From: Stictocephala bisonia
Taxonomy: Eukaryota > Arthropoda > Insecta > Hemiptera > Membracidae
Assembly: GCA_035578905.1 (NCBI GenBank)
Contig: JAQJVL010000126.1
Coordinates: 1,957,987-2,021,986 of the forward strand
Length of the DNA stretch: 64,000 nt
Reading direction: 5' to 3'
Shown: positions 11,261 through 21,346 of the stretch, in pieces
Layout of the letters: each line of letters starts with the position of its first letter
Numbering within the stretch: position 1 is the first letter of the stretch
The notes under the pieces: model-generated
Told to the model about the DNA's origin: nothing
Database searches by the model: none
The model's input: only the letters and a program-made list of their open reading frames with translations
Position numbers and translations under genes: made by a program

Positions 11261-12827
11261 TCCCTCTGTGTCAATCCTTATTGTTCTCCTGTTGTTCAGA
11301 AATCATATTAAGTTGTTTGCTGATAAGCCTAAAAACAAATGGGGCTGTATCACTAGGCAAAGAAAACTGTGTCTCAATTGAAAATGTCTCCCCACTTAAA
11401 GTCATAATATACTTATTTACAGTTTGGTTAACAAAAGTAGCTTGAAAGGTGCTGTAGAGGTAATTGGCCAACCCGAGAATCTGGAAAATATTTTCGCTAT
11501 AGGAATACTTTTTAATATTCCAAACATACTTAAATTTATTGCTATGTACTTTAAAAAATGTTGAGTATATTCACATTTTATCACAGATTAAAAAAAAAAA
11601 CATGAAACATGACATGAAATATTGATTGGAGAGGGGCCCCAAACTCCTCTTTCGTTGGCCCCCAAACAACCCAATGTGCCTCCATCCTCTAAAGTAAATC
11701 CTGGAGCCACCTTTATTGATTAAACAATTTGTGAAAGATAAACGTAAATTGCAGATGGACCTAGTCAACGCTGGAAGATGCAGAGTGTAATTAATTCTTT
11801 AAAAATGAAAATTAAACGGTTTATTTTTTTTTTTTTTTTAGTTACTATAGTTAATATTGATAATCTGACCATTGTATTGCATATATTTTCTTTTTACAAC
11901 AATTGGGTTAATAGATTCTATCACTATGTATTTTTATCACACAATTAGTAAAACCAAGGATTTGTTTTAAATGCAGGACAAAATAATTGAACACATTCAC
12001 TGTGAGTGACCATGACGTCAGCTGCTGCATGCAAATGACAGTAATGCCCAAAATACTGATATGTTTCCATTGATAAAATCAGAGTTAGATTTTTGGATGT
12101 AAATAGTTATGGTTTTATTTTTTATATCTAATAAACCCATAACTATCAGGCTGGAAGTTAATATCTGGTTAACCTCCAGTCTGTGATTATTCATACGTTG
12201 TTAGCAGAATTCATATTCTTACCAACCTAAGCTTTACTGTTTTTATCCACACACATTCCTTCTTTGTCTCTCTGTCCCAACACACCTAAAAACAGTTCTG
12301 AGCTGCCGAATGTAGTCTCATAGTGTGTTGATCTTAAATTGTATGTTTAAACAATTTAAAACATCCATGTGTCTTAAAATGTCTATCTTCCTAAGTATGT
12401 TTTCTTATTCCTCCTTTTGAACTATCCATACATAAAATAAAGTTTCTTAGTTTATATTTATTTCTTTATAATCAGGGATAGGAACAGCAAATCCTTCAGA
12501 AGAATTTATTTAAATATAAAGAATAAAAATTCTGTGTAAAAAGCTTACTACTCTGTTCTGAAGAAAGTTAGAATTTTGATAAAAATATTTGACTCTTCAA
12601 TGTGTTTATGCGCTGTGGAAGTATAAGTGTGAGTTTATTAATTAGAAAATTTACTAATTTTCTCTCTTGGAAAAGTTTAAAATACTATGAAAGATTAGCG
12701 ATTAATAAAGTTACATTAAAAATACAAATGCTCTCCGTGATTCCACATGTCTTGCTGAATCAGTGTTTCAACAGTACTGTGATTACTTGCACTTTTATTT
12801 AATTTATATTTTGATTTGTCTATTTAG
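11261..12827. other. Channel intron, no recognised features
   Basis: AT-rich sequence between exons d and e, with short poly-T and poly-A runs. No coding signal. Confidence 0.5.
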
Positions 12828-12958
12828 GTCAGTGTGGAGGTCTTCTTGGGTTGTTCAGTGGCTTTAGTATCCTCAGTCTGGTTGAAATAATTTATTATGT
12901 TACATTACGCTTATGGTATAATAGAGAAAATGCCAAAAAACAGGAAACTGTGACATGA
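12828..12958 (+). CDS. Pickpocket-like DEG/ENaC channel, last exon with pore and TM2
   Basis: The final exon (acceptor TATTTAG) encodes SQCGG followed by GLLGLFSGFSILSLVEI, the second transmembrane helix. It carries the family selectivity-filter pattern G-x-S (SGFS) and the conserved LS-VE. A short basic cytoplasmic tail ends at TGA (12956-12958). Joining the five exons gives an uninterrupted 249-residue C-terminal part with every splice phase consistent, so the gene looks intact. Assembly as a trimer and sodium conduction are family knowledge, not visible here. Confidence 0.93.
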
Positions 12959-13081
12959 ATTTATTTTCTTTAACTATATGTTCTGTGACATCTCGCCGAA
13001 ATATACATTTTAATTTAAGTCTATGTTTTGTTACTGAAATATTCTTCAATCTATGTACATTTGTTAATTAAATGGTTGTCT

Positions 13082-13087
13082 AATAAA
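13082..13087 (+). terminator. Poly(A) signal of the channel gene
   Basis: The AATAAA hexamer lies 124 bp after the channel stop codon, in an AT-rich 3' untranslated stretch. Confidence 0.6.
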
Positions 13088-13374
13088 AAGTTGATTATTT
13101 GAGATTTCTTGATTTTTATTTCTGAACACCCCAAACAGTGAGAAATAGATAGATGAAAATTGTACATTTTTAGGGAAATTTACCTCCTTACCTACCTCTT
13201 ACTTAGGTACAGGCTAGACTAGGTAGGCTAGACTTACAGAAAGGTATTGCTTCAGACTTAACCTCCATAAATTATATCTGTCATGTTTTCTAAACTATAT
13301 ATTGGTTTTATTTGTTTACACAATAATCCATATTCATTAGTCTTCTTTCATTTTTCATTTTTTTCATTCATTCA

Positions 13375-13806
13375 TCTCTAAGACGCCGATCGTAGAGATA
13401 CGGGCGAATATGAGGAGTGAATGAGTGTGATGAGTGTAGATGAACGAGTGTAGTCATTGTTAGTATCTGAGTTCGGCTTAGCTCAGAAAGGACTATTTAT
13501 TAATAGCCCAATAGGGCAACTATGGGACCTACAGCTTTACGTGGAATCCGAACAACGTAGTGTTGGTCTGATTTTCAGCTAACTGACAAGTCTGACACTC
13601 AGTTCTCTTCCCTATACAACATCCGAACCTTGACTACCATTCAACACAGACACTCCAGACTTCTCTAGAAGTGTCTACTTTGATGACAACCATTGAGCGG
13701 ACGCCATGTCGGTATTAAGAGAACCGAGCATGGAACCTATCGCCTACAATCTCCCAAACACTTTGTCCCCAACTAGCTGAGTTACAGCACTGCGCCACCA
13801 GTGCCG
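13375..13806 (-). repeat. SINE-like repeat, family B, longest copy
   Basis: Read on the minus strand, the head is GGTGGCGCAGTGCTGTAAC with a weak B-box-like AGGTTCCATGCTCGG downstream, then about 350 bp of body shared with 8772-9025. The end is followed by an A-rich, GAATGAATG-type tail. This is the best copy for a consensus. Confidence 0.65.
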
Positions 13807-14220
13807 ACTTTCTTTCCTTAAAAAGACCATTGCAAAAATGGCAGTTTCTACGTTGATAAATGGTAACTCATTGTTGTCTCGTCAATATAAAGAGAATACA
13901 GACATAAAATGCACAATGGTTTTATTACCTATTAATTCAATATTTTACCATTGGAAATAAATCTCTTTCAGTAATTCTATTTTTGGTATCTATTAAGAAA
14001 ACTGAATTCATAAAATTGTTTATCATATATCACACTCTACCTCTTATGATTAAAGCAATTTTTCGGTCTGACCCAGAGATGGCATTCCAATCGGCAAAAT
14101 GTTACATATCCTACATGCCTGTAAAAGTCATTAGTTCATATGACAAGGTTCAACTTGTTCACTCTGATAATTTGTGTAAATGAGTCTTTGCAGTACACTT
14201 CTTTAATGTGTTTTATTAAA

Positions 14221-14549
14221 ATGGATAAATCTGAGTATCATGCAGTTATAAAGTTCTTCGTTTAGGGTGGATCGAACCTTAAGGAAATTCATTCAAAGTT
14301 AACCAAAGTTTACAGGGACTCTGTTCATTCAATTTCAACCATTAAAAACTGGGTAGCTGAATTTAGACATGGTCGCACGTCGTTTAAAGATTACTTACAT
14401 GAAGAACTGCTAAAATCTGTAACCACACCGTAAATCATCGAAAAGGTACACAATATTGTGTTGGAACATAGGCAAGTAAAGGTGTGTGGGATAATTGAGG
14501 CCATGAAAATATCAGAAGAAAGTGTGTGATACATCTTGCATGAAGAATT
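14221..14549 (+). pseudogene. Mariner transposase, 5' part (broken)
   Basis: From ATG at 14221 the frame gives a Tc1/mariner DNA-binding region: KFFV, then KEIHSKLTKVYRDSVHS, STIKNWVAEFRHGRTSF, later KVHNIVLEHRQVKV and YILHEEL. In-frame stops (after KFFV, after TTP, after EESV) kill the frame. It is interrupted after 14549 by a LINE and resumes at 15349. Confidence 0.85.
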
Positions 14550-15348
14550 GGTCACAGGGATGCGTTGCAGCGAGTTCAGGACAGGTTTGTGCGAACTGTG
14601 GGAGTACGGCAGGGCTTGGCATTTAGAGAGGTTCCTGTTCGGGAGCTAGCAGTCGACATGGGTCTGGGGGAGCTGGATGATCGTAGAAGAATCTACGACT
14701 GTATGTTCCTTTTCAAGCTGTTAAATTGCCATATTGATAGTCCTGAACTTTTGAGCAGCATCAACATAAGAGTACCATCTGGAACAAGATCGCAGGAGCT
14801 GTTTGAGAGAGAGCATCATGGAACCCTCTACAGTCGAAGTCATGCTATGCCTAGGATCCAGAGAGAGGGCTGTTCTATCTCGAGGGTCGTGGATTTTTTC
14901 TCTATGAAGCCCGCCATGTTCAGAGCTGCTGTTACTAAATTCTGTTCTGGTCACATCACGTAGCTCTAAAATTTGCCTACTCTACTATGGACACTTTCAA
15001 GAGCATGAAAATAGGTATTATTAATCTTTTACAGGGCACTGGCATTTATTATAAATATCATATTGTTGTTTCAATGTACAGATTTATACACTTTATTGTA
15101 TGGTGTGCATTCACAATTCGGGTATTTATTATTGTTATTGTTATATATTTATTATTGTTATGTTATGATTATATATTTACTATTGTTATTGTATTGTTCT
15201 CATATTTATTATTGTTGTTCGTTGTTATATTTATATACTTTGTTATACTTTCTCTAGTTGGCATCGGCCATCTTGTATTCAGACTTTGCATTGTATTTCT
15301 TGTGAAAGTGGTTAAACCGTTGGAAATAAATAAAAAAAAAAAAAAAAA
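14550..15348 (+). mobile_element. 5'-truncated LINE 3' end inserted in mariner
   Basis: The insert carries the C-terminal end of a LINE reverse-transcriptase ORF (to 14963; RVQDRFVRTVGVRQGL, ELDDRRRIYDCMFLFKLLN, then SGTRSQELFE). An AT-rich 3' UTR and a poly(A) run of about 18 A at 15331-15350 follow. AAGAATT flanks both sides (14543-14549 and about 15349-15355), a target duplication. Polyadenylation, 5' truncation and the duplication together show target-primed reverse transcription. Confidence 0.85.
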
Positions 15349-16201
15349 AAGAATTAGAGATAAACAAGCTCTGTGCAAAGTGGGTGCTACATTTGCTGAA
15401 TACAGATCAAATGCAAATTCACAAACGACATTTGCAGTAATATTTGGAGTGATTCAAGAGGGACCCAACCAATCCGTTACCATGGATGAAACATGGGTCT
15501 AACACTAAATGCGAGAAACCCAATAGCAATCACAGCAGTGGGTGGAAGCTGGCAATGCAGCACCAAAGAAAGTTAAGTCGATCGCATCTGCCACAAAGTG
15601 TTTTTTAGATACCAATCCTCTTAATTGATTACCTTGAAAAAGGCAAAATAATGACAGGTGAATTCTAATCTAGCATCTTGACCAGCTTGGATGTCAGAAT
15701 TCATGAGAAGAAGCCTGGTTTGGAGAAGAAAAAAATCATCTTTCACCAGGACAACACACATGCCCACAAAAGTGTAGTGGCAATAGGAAAACTACGGGAT
15801 TTGAGTTATGATTTTCTTGGTCACCCCCTCTTATTCTCCTGATTTGGTATTCTTAGACTTCCACCTCCTCCTAAACCTGAAAAAATATGTTTAAGGAAAG
15901 TGTTTCATGTCAAATGAAAAAGTTGAGAGGTCCATAGATGAATATTTGCTGGCGTGGTGGCTCATTGGCTAAGGCTTCGGATTGCGGAGGATACGAATCC
16001 CCACTGAGCCAACGGTTAGTACCTTACTCATTGAATAAAGTTCACGCACAGGCCTGCAGGCCCATGTGAATTGGTGAGTGAAGTTAAAAAAAAACTTTTT
16101 TTAGCAGCTTTCCCGAGTCTTACTTCCAGGAAGGAATTCAACAATTGGAGAAACGCTGGACAGAGTGTGTTGAAGTCAAGGGAGATTATGTAGAAAAATA
16201 A
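15349..16201 (+). pseudogene. Mariner transposase, 3' part (broken, contains SINE)
   Basis: Continuation of the transposase across several frames: LCAKWVLHLL, then a VTMDETWV-type catalytic segment, LIDYLEKGKIMTG, KKKIIFHQDNTHAHKS (the second catalytic aspartate region), and the closing GDYVEK with its stop at 16199-16201. Frameshifts are many, so no function remains. A SINE at 15947-16094 interrupts it just after the segment that should precede the end. Confidence 0.8.
15947..16094 (+). repeat. tRNA-derived SINE, family A
   Basis: GCTGGCGTGGTGGCTCATTG opens the repeat (A box TGGCTCATTGGCTAAGG). A degraded B box follows (ATACGAATCCCC), then CACGCACAGGCCTGCAGGCC and a poly(A) tail. The copy at 63137-63302 (minus) has a cleaner B box, GGTTCGAATCCCC. 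This is RNA polymerase III promoter architecture, not a functional tRNA gene. Confidence 0.8.
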
Positions 16202-17316
16202 AATTGTTTTTCAAATGAAAATTGCACTCTTTCAATGTCAGGTCTAGAACTTTTATCCCTGCCCTCGCATGTGATAGTGTAAAAAGATGTTATTACACAC
16301 ATCATGGTCCTTTAGGTTTGACCTTACTAATGACATGTATAACATTGTATACACAAATTACCATTGTTTCAGACTCATCTACGAGATCCATTTTAAACTG
16401 AATTCTAACATTGGCATGATAATTATTCAAATGAGAGGAGTGCATGCCTCAATAACAAGTTATATGGGGTCAATTTTTTTCGAGAATGATGTGCTTTTCT
16501 TAAATTTCCTGATCCCTCACCTTTTGAGATACTGATACATTTTTCTTCTAAACTCTAGAATGCAGTGTTAGTTCAGACTCCATTCTGCTACTGATGAGCT
16601 ACAAGCAAGATCTTTGTTAGTTATGTATTGGCTATAAGACCAATTTTTGATAAATTAATGCACAGCTACATTCAAGCACTTTTTTAAATTTCTTTAATCC
16701 AGAAGATGTAGGGTCGAAAAGCATGTCTATCTTGAATATTGACATTTACTCCATCACTATCAATTAATTTAAAAGCTCTGCAATTACTTATGCATATAAA
16801 AATAGCGTATTGTAAATATCGGTTTTATAAGGAACACAACATAACCTACAATTAATTTGACGACCACTAGAAGCCAAGAAAACATTGCTTCAGGAAAGTG
16901 GTAAGAACCTTTTTCTTAAAAATTTAATCTGAAATCTATCAAAGTTACAGGCAATATTTCTGGTGAACATATATTAAAAATTGAAAATTGAATGACAGGT
17001 TTTTGAATAATTAAAATGCAAAGACAAAATTAGTAAAAATGTTGCTACTTTTTTTGTTTTAATTAGAAAAAAAACAATTTTTAAAACCTAAAATAAATAT
17101 TAATTACATAAAACACTTGGTCATAACATAACATTTGAATAAAACTTTGGATCTAATTAAAATACTTCATAAATTATATTCTTTTCTAAATAAAATGTAG
17201 TCCAACAGACAGAAAACCATGTTGTAAGTATTCCCTTTGCCAGTTATTAGGACAAATGTTTTGAATTCATCTATCTTTTATTTTTCTTAATTGAAGTTTA
17301 TATTTTTTTTGGTATA
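16202..17316. other. Intergenic, no recognised features
   Basis: AT-rich DNA between the dead mariner and the TIR element. The 82-codon ORF at 16287 shows no motif. Confidence 0.45.
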
Positions 17317-17961
17317 TGTGAGGCAGAAAGTGAAAATGGACCTCTTGTCGGCAATTATCGATTTTGAGTTATTGGTATTTTTAAATTAAGCATAAAATTA
17401 TGAATAAGTTGGTGTAAATTTCACGTCTCTACGATTTTTTTCCTCTAAGTAATAAACATTTAAAGTTTCACAAATTGTAAGCGGCATTTTGAGAAAAACT
17501 TGTTTTAAAACTTTAAACTCACATAGAACCCACATTTTTCATATTTAAGAAATATATCAAACATCAAGACAAAGCTAAACACTTCCTTTTTCAGAATAAA
17601 AGTTGTAGTTGTTTAAAACACCGGCAGAATTCATTAAAATCTCGTTTTTATAAAGAAATGTAACACAAAACTAAAAATTTTAAAAGGGACTTCTTGTTGG
17701 GCCTATTTTATTTCCCATAACGACAAGAGGTCTCTTTTCTCAGACAGGACATTAGTTGCTTTTAAAGACGTTTTTATTACTTTTATCTAGTCTAAATTAT
17801 TTTAAATGAAATCTTATGAATATCAAGTAAAACTGCAAATCGATCTACTTGAGTTTGACAAAAAACCAAATATCGATCATTTTGACCAAAATCCGTAGTT
17901 TCGTGAATACTTAACATTTTACTTTGCCGACAAGAGGTCACTTTTCACTTTCCGCCTCACA
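17317..17961. mobile_element. TIR element (MITE-like)
   Basis: Terminal inverted repeats of about 40 bp: TGTGAGGCAGAAAGTGAAAA at the left, continuing with GGACCTCTTGTCGGCA, and the complement at the right (17925-17961). The interior has no ORF but repeats the GACAAGAGGTC motif near 17720. I could not define a target duplication or a superfamily. Confidence 0.7.
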
Positions 17962-18391
17962 CATTTTGAATTTTATGTATTAATACCTTTCTGTTTATGT
18001 GTAGAACCGAATTCTTCTTCTCAATCAGCAAAAATTGTTTGCATTTTCTTTCAGTCATATTAAGATTAATAATTGACTATATATTGACCTTAACTTACTT
18101 TAAGTAAACTTTATAAAAATTTCACAATAATATTTTGAAAAATAAATATGTAATTACAAATGATTGGCTAACAACTATTACAATGAAAATATTCTATGTT
18201 TTATTACACCCATAAATTGATAACACAATAGCTTATAACGTCTCTACATTATAAGCTGACAACATTTTTGGTTATTATAAAACAGAGTAGTCTAAATTTA
18301 AAATAGCCCATCTCTTTATATAGTGTAATATTAGTAATATAAATACACCACATACAAATAAATCAGATTGAGTGATTTCAAAACAAAATTA

Positions 18392-18397
18392 TTTAAT
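18392..18397 (-). terminator. Possible poly(A) signal of the secreted repeat protein
   Basis: ATTAAA (minus strand), about 100 bp past the stop codon. It is a variant hexamer, so it is only a candidate. Confidence 0.35.
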
Positions 18398-18493
18398 GCA
18401 GATTAATTATAACAATAGTGTACATTTAAATGTGATATACTTGGTTTTCAATAATTTACTAAATTATAATTAAACTAACAATCTCCGCATCTC

Positions 18494-20313
18494 TTATACA
18501 GATGTTTCTGAACTGTCTGATGTCTCTGAAGTTTCTACAGATGTTTCCGAACTATCTATTGTTGTCTCCGAACCAGATGTCTCTGAACCTGTTTGTGATG
18601 TTTCCGAACTGTCTATTGTTGTCTCCGAACCAGATGTCTCTGAACCTGTTTGTGATGTTTCCGAACTGTCTATTGTTGTCTCCGAACCAGATGTCTCTGA
18701 ACCTGTTTGTGATGTTTCCGAACTGTCTATTGTTGTCTCCGAACCAGATGTCTCTGAACCAATTACTTCTGAACCTCCTGCAATCCCTTCACCTGCACAT
18801 CCATACCTATCGATTGGAATCATATCAGATTGGGCATATGCACCATATAAATTGGAGCTGGCAACAGACTGTGGAAGTTGTGCCATTTGTGGGTATTGAT
18901 TATATGCAAAAAATGATAATGGTAAAAATCTTTTAAATGGTAATGCTCTCTGTGAAAAAAACTTGCCTTGGGGCTCAAAAAAGCGAAGATTGCCATACTG
19001 AATATTCCAATCTAAAGGCATTCTTTGATTTATATGAAATTCTGGGAAAATTTGATATTTAAACATAAATGGCAGAACTCTTATATGTGTCTCAAGGATG
19101 TTTGTTGGAGATTCACCTCTCACTAAATCATGTTGAGTAGCAAATCCAGTATCACTTCTTTCGTTAGGATCAGTTTTCTTTGATGGAATGTTAACTTCAT
19201 TCATTTTATTTTGATGAGATTTGGCTTTTTTGGGTAACTGTGAAGACTCAACTTCATTATTTTTAACATTATTATTTGAGGTTTCAGTAGGTATCTCTTG
19301 TGCTAAATGACCTTCATTTCCATCACTACGTTTCAATCGCTGATTAGGTATTTCATTGAAACGATTCAAAGGAGGAATTCTTCTTTGTTCATCACTGTGA
19401 TAGTGATGCTTTTCATTCTCTGGAAAGTTGTTATCCTCAATATTATTGCCCTCATTTATATCTGATTCGCCCTGCATATCTTCATTGGTGCAGTCGATAT
19501 TTTTTAAGTTTGTAAAATCCTCATCATTAGAGGCAGAGCGTTTAAGTAGTCCTCCTACTGTATCTGAAAGAAGAGGTTCCTCGCCATTCAAAACATCAAC
19601 GTCTGCATCCACTAAGGTGCCCCCACTTTCTGTTGTTTGTTCATTTGAATTATTTCCATCATCATTTCTACTTAGTTCAACATCTCTATCTACTGAAGAT
19701 TTTTTCCTTTCAATATATTGGTCATTAGAGTTGTTTTCTTCATGACATTTACTCAACGCATTAACATCAACTAAAGGTCCATCACTTTCAGTGGTTTGGT
19801 CATTAAAGTTATTTTCTTCAACACCTCTGTTCAAAACATCAACATCAGCGTCAATTAGAGATCTGTCACTTTCAGTCGTTTGGTCATTAAAGTTACTTCC
19901 TTCACCATCTCTGTTCAAAATATCAACATCAGCATCAATTAGAGATCCATCACTGTCAGTAGTTTGGTCGTTGGAGTTATTATTGCCTTCATCTTCTCTG
20001 TTTAAATCATTAACACTCTCATTTCCAGATATTTGTTTGTCAGAGTCAATTTGATTATATTCTCTACAATTTTCTTCATAACCTCTACCACCCTTTGTTG
20101 CATCAAAATTGTGAAATCTTGACAAAACTGATAACAAAGAAGATAATAATCCCCCTAACAATGAGTCAAGAGGACCCTTTTCATCATTTTCGTTACAGTT
20201 ATTCAAATTATTCAAAGGAAATGGTTGTTTCTCTGATACTTTTATGGAAGGTAGCCCTTTTTCCAATCCTACATCATCCATTTGATGAGGAAATTCTATG
20301 CTGGACTTGTCAT
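18494..20313 (-). CDS. Secreted acidic repeat-rich protein, exon 2
   Basis: The exon starts after TTGTTCTAG (acceptor at 20315-20314) and runs open for 607 codons. I do not recognise the family. Seen in order: a short hydrophobic amphipathic stretch (PLDSLLGGLLSSLLSVL); five or six diverged ~31-residue acidic units (NRDGEGNNSNDQTTESDG type, then SLIDADVD); a charged Asn/Glu/Lys region; an aromatic-rich segment (FMFKYQIFPEFHINQ, FKRFLPLSFFAYNQYPQ); and a C-terminal array of 19-residue Ser/Glu/Thr units (SGSETTIDSSETSQTG). Preceded by the signal-peptide exon at 31251-31182, the product would be 629 residues and secreted. A mucin-like or structural (for example salivary or cuticular) role is inference only. 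Plus-strand ORFs here are shadows. Confidence 0.8.
18535..18760 (-). repeat. 57 bp in-frame coding minisatellite
   Basis: About four near-identical 57 bp units encode the 19-residue Ser/Glu/Thr repeat at the C terminus of the secreted protein. Because 57 is a multiple of three, copy-number change keeps the frame. Confidence 0.9.
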
Positions 20314-21346
20314 CTAGAACAACACAAAAGCTATATTGGACTGGAGTTCTAACTGGTGGTTAGCAAATTTTACCAAAATAACTTTAAAATAAACATTTTT
20401 GTTTAATGAAATGAAACCAACACGTTTAAATTGGAATTATTATTAGCTAGATCTCGCCAGATAGATTTGCAATATAAATTACAATTTAGTCTGTAGACAA
20501 TATTGATCATGACTGGAAGTTTAAGAAACAGCAAAGCAGGTGTAGCAAGGGCTTTGGGTAGGCATGGCCCATATTAAATGTTTCATGATATTAGTTACTT
20601 TATTAATAGTTACGGTACAGAAAAATATCAGTTGAAAATATCTAATATTAAATATTACTAATATTTTCTCTGTATACCACAATGATTTAATAAGGTCGGC
20701 AACAGTAATATTTCTAGTTATGATGTACTTGTAATGTTAGTAATATTTTAATATTAGTGATTTAAATCATTCAGTATTCAGTCAAACAGGTCAAGACGTT
20801 TGTTTATTTGTAGTTGTACAGCTGTGTCACCACTCAGAAAAAATGTGTTTGGATATTAACTAATATTTCTGTAAAAATGAATTTCTGTTTGCATTCACAC
20901 TAATTTTAATATTATACATCAGGAATAGCAAGGGATAATATTTCTTGTTTCAATATTGCGCTAGAAGACCAGCCGGCAATCAGCACCAGCGAATCACATC
21001 ATGAGGAATACAAAAATATTAATATTAGTCTGGATCACATATTAGTTACTCTGAGTTACTTTTCTGCATCTAATACTAAAATATTCAACCATCCCTAGCT
21101 GTTGGTAGAGCACACAAATGCAGGTCTTGATGTGATGGTATCAGGCGACTGAAGGTGGGATAGACAACTGATATTAATAATCAACTTACCAGTCAGTTAT
21201 TTGTCTCAGTACTCGGTTAATTTAGTCAACTAAATAACTTATTATTTTCTAAGTAATATCAACCTTCTTTGAGTACATTCTATGCATTGACTTTAAATTA
21301 TTTACAGCAGGACTAAATAAGATCAGATCCAATTTATAAACAAGGT

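Noticed and set aside
12602..12802. 66-codon ORF before the last channel exon
   Set aside because: Lies in the intron, no homology, ends before the acceptor.
15950..16020. tRNA gene
   Set aside because: A and B boxes are present but no cloverleaf; the shared downstream body shows it is a SINE.
18502..20352. Plus-strand ORFs opposite the secreted-protein exon
   Set aside because: Shadows of the long, coding minus-strand frame.
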